Of a stretch of DNA of 5,661 nucleotides, positions 1-4,951 are shown one piece after another. The DNA lies in NCBI GenBank assembly GCA_023254815.1, contig JALRKI010000069.1, positions 1 through 5,661 on the forward strand, read 5' to 3'. The stretch comes from Flavobacteriaceae bacterium. Its GTDB lineage: Bacteria > Bacteroidota > Bacteroidia > Flavobacteriales > Flavobacteriaceae. Position numbers and translations under genes: made by a program. Under the pieces are notes generated by a model that was given only the letters and a program-made list of their open reading frames with translations, made no database searches and had not been told where the DNA came from. The number at the start of each line of letters is the position of its first letter. Within the stretch, counting starts at the first letter, position 1.

Positions 1-140
1 ACCAATCGGTTCACTATTTTGTTTATTGCCGATCGGGCGCTAGAAGCGCACAAGCTTGTGCCGTAATGCAACAATTGGGATTTGCAAACACGAACAACCT
101 ACTCGGTGGTATCATGGAATGGCAAGGACCTATAGTATAA
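1..140 (+). CDS. C-terminal end of a rhodanese-domain protein (5' end outside window)
   Basis: The frame whose first full codon starts at base 3 is open to a TAA stop at 138-140 and gives 45 residues with no start codon in the right place, so the gene begins to the left of the window. The peptide holds a complete rhodanese active-site loop, C-R-S-G-A-R-S, with the catalytic Cys codon at 27-29, then an Ala-rich helix, and the closing motif L-L-G-G-I-M-E-W of the family. Rhodaneses carry sulfur as a persulfide on this Cys. The protein stops six residues after the Trp, so the rhodanese domain is the C-terminal domain. In Bacteroidota such an ending is common on MoeB/ThiF-type adenylyltransferases with a fused rhodanese domain and also on stand-alone or metallo-beta-lactamase-linked rhodaneses; the visible part cannot decide between them. 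The next gene, also a rhodanese, starts 11 bases downstream on the same strand, which suggests one operon. Confidence 0.85.
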   Translation, partial: QSVHYFVYCRSGARSAQACAVMQQLGFANTNNLLGGIMEWQGPIV

Positions 141-151
141 CACTTTATCTC

Positions 152-550
152 ATGACAAAACATCTTTTTTCTGTCTTGCTCATCGCCTTTACCACTTTTT
201 CGTGGAGTTGTAAGGACCAAAATCAATCTGTTATTGAAATGGTTACCGCTCAGGAAATGATGGACTTGATTGCTCAATTCGATTATAAATTGATTGATGT
301 TAGAACACCAGCCGAATTTGAGTCGGGAACTATTGAAGGTTGCTATAATTTGGACTATTTGTCCGATGAATTTAGCACCCAAGTCAAGAATTTGGATCCA
401 ACCGAGCCCATTATTGTTTTTTGTAAGTCGGGAAAACGAAGTAGTGCTTGCGCCAAATTTCTTGAAAAACAAGGCTTTGTCAAGATATACAACTTGGAAG
501 GCGGCATCACCCAATGGATAAACTTAGGATTGCCTTTGGTACTTCCCTAA
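152..550 (+). CDS. Exported single-domain rhodanese, probable lipoprotein
   Basis: This encodes 132 residues. The start at 152 is chosen because it opens directly on a signal peptide (M-T-K-H, then a hydrophobic run at 5-16) ending in F-S-W-S-C20. Earlier in-frame starts (TTG at 56, ATG at 119) would overlap the upstream gene and bury the signal sequence. Cys20 is a likely lipidation site, although Ser at -3 and Trp at -2 fit the lipobox poorly; cleavage by signal peptidase I is the alternative. The mature part is one rhodanese domain of about 100 residues: D-V-R-T-P-A-E-F at 49-56, catalytic loop C91-K-S-G-K-R-S97, and Y-N-L-E-G-G-I-T-Q-W at 113-122. The usual His of the E-F-x-x-G-H-I motif is Thr60. 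Family knowledge says that a Cys in such a loop takes up and passes on sulfane sulfur; the donor and acceptor here are unknown. It would act in the periplasm or at a membrane surface. Its probable operon partner is the rhodanese gene 11 bases upstream, and its stop lies 3 bases from that of a convergent gene. Confidence 0.88.
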   Translation: MTKHLFSVLLIAFTTFSWSCKDQNQSVIEMVTAQEMMDLIAQFDYKLIDVRTPAEFESGTIEGCYNLDYLSDEFSTQVKNLDPTEPIIVFCKSGKRSSACAKFLEKQGFVKIYNLEGGITQWINLGLPLVLP

Positions 551-553
551 ATA

Positions 554-1438
554 TCAGTTCGTCCACAAGGGTGAAGGATATAGCCCTTTAGCCGTAAAAC
601 CTCTGATGGCATCTTGGGCATGGAGCTTGTCGTTATAGTAGGTCACCCCAAACCAAGGACTTTTTACTTGAATTGCGCGAACCTCAGTGACTCCTTGTAT
701 CATCATTTCCTGAATGACAAAAGGAAGATATATTTCTGATTTTTCTAAATTTTCTGGAATGGCTAAAAAGGATTTAAAATAACCCTCGATGTAATCGAAA
801 ATTTTGTCATTACAAACCCAAAAATTCATTGACACCAAATCATCGGGATGTAAATTCACTCCTGAAATTTGGTCAATGATATTACCTTGAATAGACTCAA
901 TTCGGGTAAACTCTTCAATGGAAACGAGACGACCTTCGTCCACTTTACAGAGGCCTCTAGAAACAGCACCATGTTCAGACAATGTATCAGATAGCTTGTA
1001 CGTGACAAGTCCAAATTGCCCAGAATTGTTCTTTTTGATAAATTGAGCAGCAGCTTTAAATGCTGGTTTTCCGTAGTAATCATCAGCATTTATGATCACA
1101 AAGTCTCCCTTGATAAACTGACGAGCCGACCAGACAGCATGAGCCGTTCCCCAAGGTTTTTCGCGTAATCCGTCATATTGAAACCCTACTGGTAGGTCAG
1201 CAATTGATTGCACAATGACATCAACCATCACTTTTTTTGGTAAGCGCTCCTTGAGGTATTCCTGTAAAAATGACTGATTCTCGGATTTGGTAATGACGAC
1301 TATGTGATCAAATTCATTTTCCAAGGCATCAAATATGCTGAACTCCATCAAGAATTCTTCATTAGGGCCCAACCCATCAAACTGTTTGAGTTTGCCATAA
1401 CGGCTTCCGCTACCTGCAGCCATCAATAATAATGTCAT
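554..1438 (-). CDS. Nucleotidyltransferase of the sugar-phosphate type (NTP_transferase fold)
   Basis: This encodes 294 residues. The start at 1438 is chosen because the family's nucleotide-binding motif begins at once: M-T-L-L-L-M-A-A-G-S-G-S-R-Y-G (1-15). An in-frame ATG at 1495 would add 19 residues with no family likeness and would cover a candidate promoter. Further landmarks are L-G-P-N-E-E-F at 23-29, K-P-W-G-T-A-H-A at 94-101 (nucleotide-binding loop), N-A-D-D-Y-Y-G at 117-123 (metal-binding Asp pair), S-E-H-G-A-V-S-R-G at 154-162, N-F-W-V at 205-208 and W-F-G-V-T-Y at 262-267. Enzymes of this fold join a sugar phosphate or similar phosphorylated compound to a nucleotide from an NTP, releasing pyrophosphate, in the cytoplasm. 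The length matches a Bacteroidota group of about 300 residues whose substrate I cannot name and whose genes often lie near a choline/ethanolamine-kinase-like phosphotransferase; none is seen here. It lies 64 bases after the stop of the large secreted protein gene and converges on the rhodanese lipoprotein gene. Confidence 0.86.
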   Translation of the reverse strand: MTLLLMAAGSGSRYGKLKQFDGLGPNEEFLMEFSIFDALENEFDHIVVITKSENQSFLQEYLKERLPKKVMVDVIVQSIADLPVGFQYDGLREKPWGTAHAVWSARQFIKGDFVIINADDYYGKPAFKAAAQFIKKNNSGQFGLVTYKLSDTLSEHGAVSRGLCKVDEGRLVSIEEFTRIESIQGNIIDQISGVNLHPDDLVSMNFWVCNDKIFDYIEGYFKSFLAIPENLEKSEIYLPFVIQEMMIQGVTEVRAIQVKSPWFGVTYYNDKLHAQDAIRGFTAKGLYPSPLWTN

Positions 1439-1454
1439 GGTATAATGTTTCGGG

Positions 1455-1462
1455 CAAAAATA
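1455..1462 (-). promoter_or_regulatory. Candidate Bacteroidota -7 box for the nucleotidyltransferase gene
   Basis: Read on the minus strand these bases are TATTTTTG, a full match to the Bacteroidota -7 consensus TAnnTTTG. The box lies 16 bases upstream of the chosen ATG, which would give a leader of roughly ten bases. No clear TTTG or TTG box is seen at the expected 19 or so bases further upstream, so the match may be chance in AT-rich DNA. If it is real, it supports the start at 1438 over the ATG at 1495 and allows transcription independent of the upstream gene. Confidence 0.4.
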
Positions 1463-1502
1463 GGATATTGTTTGCAGACCATCTATAAAGAGCATGAGGA
1501 GT

Positions 1503-1757
1503 TTACCTCACCAAGCTAAAATGTCCTGTAAAAGATCTTCCATCCTGTAGAGTAGCGTGGAACCAGTAATCTGAAGCGGGCATATCGTATCCGTTATATT
1601 TTCCGTTCCACCCGCCTTGTAGGGGTGATATTTGCGTGATCAATTTGCCAAATCTGTCGTAAATAAGGACTTTGCTGTCGGGTTGAAATTGTGCGCTGAC
1701 TCCGATGATTTGCCAGATGTCGTTAAATCCATCGCCATTAGGAGTAAAGAACTTCAT
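1503..1757 (-). other. Type B type IX secretion C-terminal sorting domain (gliding_CTERM type)
   Basis: Residues 1048-1131 match the family from end to end: F-F-T-P-N-G-D-G-F-N-D-I-W at 1050-1062, V-L-I-Y-D-R-F-G-K-L at 1077-1086, G-G-W-N-G-K-Y-N-G at 1095-1103, M-P-A-S-D-Y-W-F at 1106-1113, and G-H-F-S-L-V-R at the very C terminus. Family knowledge says this domain directs the protein through the type IX translocon across the outer membrane. The ending in a basic residue is usual. No type IX machinery gene is in the window. Confidence 0.95.
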
Positions 1758-4700
1758 GAATCCGATGACCGAGACCATTTCTTGTGTAATACCACAACCA
1801 TTTTTATCTCTGACATAGACGTTATGTATTCCAGGCAAAACGTTTTCAAAGCTGCTGAGGTTTTGATAGGGGCCTAAGGGATTATCGAGCGAGAATTCAT
1901 AGTCACCATCACCAGAGACACTCACGGCAATGGAGTTGAATTCACTGGCATCGGTGATGGCGATATTGCTGATGGTAGCAATTTCAGAATCGACTACAGT
2001 GATTTGTCTGCTTTGGGAGCATCCGTTGGCATTTTGAGCAGTAATGGTATAAATTCCAGCTTGATTGACCTGAATATTTTGCGATGTTTCACCAGTACTC
2101 CATTGAAAAGTAAGACCAGTTGTACCGCCTATGACTCCTGCATTGAGGGTTATGGCGCTGGGGTATGTATCAAGACAATAGATCAGACTTTGGTCTTGAT
2201 CGAGTAAGGGTAGGGGGTTGACCTTTAAAAGCAGTTGACTGATGCCGTAACAGGCGTTGTCATCTTCGGCCCTAGCATATATGTTTTGACTGTAAGGCGA
2301 GGTGTTGGTAAAAGGGCTTACCAAAGGATTTTGTTCGAGCAGGGCATCTTGATTGGAGGTGTAATAGGTTATGGTAACTCCTGCGGGTGCGCTGACAAGG
2401 ACCATGCTGTCGGCAAGAGAGAGGTCAAAACTGGCCAAACCATCCTCAGTGCCATCGTCATCACAACGCACCAGTATGGCATCACTCACGTCTGTAGTAG
2501 AAACCTCAAGATCGAGTTCGCTGATGCTGAAACAACCAGTATTATCGTCAATGACTCTGGCGAAGACAATTTGTGGATTAGCGGTATTAGCAAAGTTATA
2601 TCCGTTGACAGGGTTATTACCACTTTGAGCGTCGGCTAGGGAGAGGTAAAAGGCAGTAGAAAGTCCTGGAAGATTCCCGGTAAGCACATCGTCGGCTTCA
2701 TGGCAATTGAAAATGGTAAAGCCGTCAACAAAGCCATCTTCGTCACATTGGAACAAAGAGCTGTTAAAGCTAGTGGGAATGGGATTGACCTCCACCACAA
2801 AACTGGTGGTATCAAAACAATTGGTATTGAGTATGTTTTCGATACGCACAAAAATGGTTTGTGAAAAGGCGTTGGCATTGTAATAAGTCAAAGGCAAGGG
2901 ACTAGTTCCAGCATCGGCATTGGCTTGAGAGGTGTGGTAAGAGACGGCAAAGTCAGCAGTACTTTGAGACCCAAGCACAGCAGGAGTTGCCAAAGAGAGG
3001 TCAATTTCCATTTGACCATTGGTCAAGCTGCCGTCAGCGCCGTCGTCACAAAAGGACAAATCGGCAATAGGGTTGGCAATAGGCGTATCGAAGACTTCCA
3101 CCATGAAACTGGTGGTATCATAACAATCGGTGTTCAGGATGTTTTGAATGCGGGCAAAAATCTGTTGAGGGTTGGTAGTATTGGAAAAAGGCATGCTTAA
3201 GGGGCTGTTACCACTGTCGGCATCGGCTTGCGAGATGAAATACAGCACCTGGAAATCGGTAGCACTTTGAGCACCTAATACTTGAGCAGAAACCAAGGCA
3301 TTCAGATCAACGGACGTAAGTCCATCATTGTCGGTATCACAAATACCTAACACTCCTGGAATATTTGCTACCGGATTTTCATAAATGGTTATATCAGTAG
3401 AGAAACTTTTTGTTTCCGTAGGAGTAGTAATAGTCACGGTCACTGTATAAATTCCGGAGGCGCCAAAAGTGTTTGCTGGATTGATTGCGGTAGAGGTTTG
3501 ACCATCTCCAAAATCCCAATTGATGCTAAGTATGGTTTCTGAACTGGATATTGAAAAGTTAGTTATTTGACCTAAACAATTGTTGTCGTATTGAATATTT
3601 GCTACAAGAAAAGACTGAATGAATGGCGGTAGTCCCAATTGGGCAAAAGTACCTGTGGACAATGCTTGTCCACTCGATTGATAATTGCACCCGCTACCAA
3701 CAGTATTTGGAGACATGATGACGTCCAAGGCTTGAGAATTAGAAGTGTTGCAAACATAAATTTTACCATCGGGGCCAAGCTGAAGTGCGCCTAAAAAACT
3801 TGAGCTGCTTTGAACTATTGTTTCCGATGCGCTAATATTTGTTGCCTGCAAATCGTATTGTCGAATGGAGTTTCCGCCAGACAAATAGACAACTTTAGAA
3901 TCTTGTGAAAATTCAACACCATAGAATGAAACACCACTTTTCAATTCTAGGGAGTTGCTAACTATCCCTGTGCTGTCGTCAAAATCGTACAACCAAGCTG
4001 ATCCAGAATCAAAATCCGTTTGGCCAAGAGTAGTACCATTTTGATTGTGAGCAACCACTAGTTTGCTTCCATCTGGTGAAGATTTCAGATATCCAATAGC
4101 ATTTCGACGGTATCCATTGGTGGTTATTAATGGGCTGGCGGTAGAAATCACAGGGGTTGTATTGACTCCGGAGGCGTCTATTCTGAAGGCGTAGAAAGAA
4201 TTTTTGAATTGAGTCATGAGCCAATAAGATTGCCCGTCGGCATGTTCAACGGCGGTAATCTTTTCACTGCACTTGAATTTGGGTTCTTCACTGTCATTTG
4301 GATCATACGTAACTAAATGCACGTTTTTCTCATTCACATCGACATCTCCATTTCCTCCGTTGAGACTGAGATCAACGAGTGAATAATTTAGTCCATTGTT
4401 AAAGCCGTCATCAGCGCTTGGAACTGTATAGCCCATGCCTTCAGAGTATGAACTAATGGGGTTCCCCGCAGCATTGGCGGGACCTTGGTTGGGATAGGCC
4501 CAAGCGTTGTTGTGATGGGGCTCGTCGACAGTAAAAATATAAAATTGGTCTAGGTTTCCAGGTCTAGGAACAATGAGAGCAGAGCTCGTGCTTGAGGGAT
4601 CTCCAAGTAATCCAGTCCCATTATTGTAGTTACCATTGGGCATTATTTGATAGTTCCTGTTCCAAACGTTTCGACCGTCGGTGTAGAAAAGTAAATTACC

Positions 4701-4898
4701 ATTAACATCAGAAATTGAAGAACAGCCTTCAGAAGTGTTTATAGTGCCGGCAGCTGCAGAAGTTGCAGTTACTGTTCCGGTGAGATTATCGAAAACTAAT
4801 CCAGCCCCATTTCCAAAAAACCAGTTGTTGGCCTCGCCTTGTGCAAGGGTGTCAATGGCTCCAATGACAAGAAATCCAATGAATAGAAAATATTTCAT
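1503..4898 (-). CDS. Large modular surface or secreted protein with type B type IX secretion sorting domain
   Basis: This encodes 1131 residues starting at the ATG at 4898. It opens with a signal peptide (1-19, probable cut before Gln20). Residues about 23-435 look like a beta-propeller: N-N-W-F-F-G-N-G-A-G-L near the start, S-S-P-D-G-S-K-L at 273-280 and G-P-D-G-K-I-Y-V at 375-382. A PKD domain follows (440-507, W-D-F-G-D-G at 461-466), then four related Cys/Asp-rich modules (508-895), an Ig-like module (about 898-970, cysteines 908 and 960), another beta module (about 975-1046) and the C-terminal sorting domain (1048-1131). The protein should pass the inner membrane by Sec and the outer membrane by the type IX system. 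Proteins of this layout are common in Flavobacteriia and are thought to act as adhesins, scaffolds or polymer binders; no catalytic motif is visible, so its ligand is unknown. Its gene begins 27 bases after a permease gene on the same strand, with a candidate promoter between them. Confidence 0.93.
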   Translation of the reverse strand: MKYFLFIGFLVIGAIDTLAQGEANNWFFGNGAGLVFDNLTGTVTATSAAAGTINTSEGCSSISDVNGNLLFYTDGRNVWNRNYQIMPNGNYNNGTGLLGDPSSTSSALIVPRPGNLDQFYIFTVDEPHHNNAWAYPNQGPANAAGNPISSYSEGMGYTVPSADDGFNNGLNYSLVDLSLNGGNGDVDVNEKNVHLVTYDPNDSEEPKFKCSEKITAVEHADGQSYWLMTQFKNSFYAFRIDASGVNTTPVISTASPLITTNGYRRNAIGYLKSSPDGSKLVVAHNQNGTTLGQTDFDSGSAWLYDFDDSTGIVSNSLELKSGVSFYGVEFSQDSKVVYLSGGNSIRQYDLQATNISASETIVQSSSSFLGALQLGPDGKIYVCNTSNSQALDVIMSPNTVGSGCNYQSSGQALSTGTFAQLGLPPFIQSFLVANIQYDNNCLGQITNFSISSSETILSINWDFGDGQTSTAINPANTFGASGIYTVTVTITTPTETKSFSTDITIYENPVANIPGVLGICDTDNDGLTSVDLNALVSAQVLGAQSATDFQVLYFISQADADSGNSPLSMPFSNTTNPQQIFARIQNILNTDCYDTTSFMVEVFDTPIANPIADLSFCDDGADGSLTNGQMEIDLSLATPAVLGSQSTADFAVSYHTSQANADAGTSPLPLTYYNANAFSQTIFVRIENILNTNCFDTTSFVVEVNPIPTSFNSSLFQCDEDGFVDGFTIFNCHEADDVLTGNLPGLSTAFYLSLADAQSGNNPVNGYNFANTANPQIVFARVIDDNTGCFSISELDLEVSTTDVSDAILVRCDDDGTEDGLASFDLSLADSMVLVSAPAGVTITYYTSNQDALLEQNPLVSPFTNTSPYSQNIYARAEDDNACYGISQLLLKVNPLPLLDQDQSLIYCLDTYPSAITLNAGVIGGTTGLTFQWSTGETSQNIQVNQAGIYTITAQNANGCSQSRQITVVDSEIATISNIAITDASEFNSIAVSVSGDGDYEFSLDNPLGPYQNLSSFENVLPGIHNVYVRDKNGCGITQEMVSVIGFMKFFTPNGDGFNDIWQIIGVSAQFQPDSKVLIYDRFGKLITQISPLQGGWNGKYNGYDMPASDYWFHATLQDGRSFTGHFSLVR
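2791..2860 (-). repeat. DNA direct repeat copy (module 2), partner at 3097-3166
   Basis: Aligned without gaps at an offset of 306 bases, this 70-base block and the block at 3097-3166 agree at 55 of 70 positions by hand count, including the run AACTGGTGGTATCA. The offset equals 102 codons, the module period. Both encode the end of a module, around the second Cys and the following D-T-T-S-F strand. This points to a duplication of the module at DNA level that is younger than those that made modules 3 and 4. Confidence 0.75.
3097..3166 (-). repeat. DNA direct repeat copy (module 1), partner at 2791-2860
   Basis: This is the matching copy of the repeat at 2791-2860, encoding the equivalent part of module 1 (around Cys592). 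Differences are scattered substitutions and there are no gaps within the 70 bases, so the reading frame is kept in both copies. Confidence 0.75.
3378..3581 (-). other. PKD domain of the type IX cargo protein
   Basis: Residues 440-507 carry the PKD signature W-D-F-G-D-G-Q at 461-467 and the closing strand pattern G-I-Y-T-V-T-V-T-I at 482-490. The usual P-x-H-T-F/Y turn reads P-A-N-T-F here, with Asn in place of His. PKD domains are Ig-like beta sandwiches found outside cells, usually in adhesion or polymer binding. This one joins the propeller-like region to the repeat array. Confidence 0.85.
3594..4832 (-). other. Beta-propeller-like N-terminal region of the type IX cargo protein
   Basis: Residues about 23-435 show repeated short strands and turns with blade-like motifs: S-S-P-D-G-S-K-L at 273-280, F-S-Q-D-S-K-V-V-Y-L-S at 330-340, and L-G-P-D-G-K-I-Y-V at 374-382. 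The region ends with G-L-P-P-F-I-Q-S-F (422-430), an ending I know from many flavobacterial secreted proteins of this kind. I cannot count the blades with confidence. The segment about 126-166 looks like an insert (see findings). The fold assignment is inference from these motifs. Confidence 0.6.
4842..4898 (-). other. Sec signal peptide of the type IX cargo protein
   Basis: Residues 1-19 are a short positive start (M-K), a hydrophobic core (Y-F-L-F-I-G-F-L-V-I-G-A-I) and a polar end T-L-A followed by Q-G. A cut between Ala19 and Gln20 is most likely, leaving an N-terminal Gln as is common in Bacteroidota exported proteins. This is the Sec step that must come before type IX export. Confidence 0.85.
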
Positions 4899-4917
4899 TT
4901 TCGATGGGTTATCCTTG

Positions 4918-4951
4918 TAAATATACTATAAATCTCTTTTTTTAAGCAAAA
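4918..4951 (-). promoter_or_regulatory. Candidate Bacteroidota promoter for the type IX cargo gene
   Basis: On the minus strand TTTTG (4951-4947) is followed after 21 bases by TATATTTA (4925-4918), which matches seven of eight positions of the -7 box TAnnTTTG (six of eight being fixed bases, one of which differs). The -33 to -7 spacing is within the range known for Bacteroidota. The -7 box ends 19 bases before the ATG at 4898. The upstream half lies inside the last codons of the permease gene. The DNA here is AT-rich, so a chance match is possible. Confidence 0.4.

Larger units (their letters stand above)
2214..3377 (-). repeat. Four tandem Cys/Asp-rich modules of about 94-102 residues in the type IX cargo protein
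   Basis: Residues 508-895 divide into four related modules, roughly 508-605, 606-706, 707-800 and 801-895. Each has an early acidic Cys motif (C520-D-T-D-N-D-G, C617-D-D-G-A-D-G, C718-D-E-D-G, C812-D-D-D-G), then a D-L strand, an Y/F-x-x-S-x-x-D-A segment (for example S-Q-A-D-A at 556-560), N-P or S-P-L, an I-F-A-R-like strand and a second Cys (592, 694, 789, 883). The spacing of the second cysteines is 102, 95 and 94 residues. The acidic loops resemble calcium-binding turns, and the Cys pairs could form one disulfide per module; both are inference. The third module has an extra Cys at 732. Confidence 0.85.

Noticed and set aside
56..151. N-terminal extension of the rhodanese lipoprotein from a TTG at 56 or the ATG at 119
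   Set aside because: It would overlap the coding end of the upstream rhodanese gene, and it would place about 11-32 polar residues ahead of a clear signal peptide that starts at 152.
23..514. Open frame on the minus strand opposite the rhodanese genes
   Set aside because: The plus strand here encodes two clear rhodanese active sites, while the minus-strand product shows no motif.
567..588. Inverted repeat AAGGG...CCCTT at the end of the nucleotidyltransferase gene as a terminator
   Set aside because: It has a 5-base-pair stem with a 12-base loop, lies inside coding sequence, and has no T-run, so it is not convincing on either strand.
1495..1510. Small inverted repeat TGAGG...CCTCA around the stop of the type IX cargo gene as a terminator
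   Set aside because: The stem is only 5 base pairs with a 6-base loop, and no T-run follows on the minus strand.
2235..2639. Open frame on the plus strand, about 134 codons, inside the repeat array
   Set aside because: It lies wholly opposite the type IX cargo gene, its product has no recognisable motif, and such antisense frames are expected opposite Ser/Thr/Asp-rich repeats. Others at 1632-1877, 2004-2207, 2371-2628, 2925-3200 and 5121-5483 were rejected for the same reason.
2214..3377. CRISPR-like or other non-coding repeat array
   Set aside because: The repeats have a period of about 94-102 codons, keep the reading frame throughout, and diverge as protein modules do.
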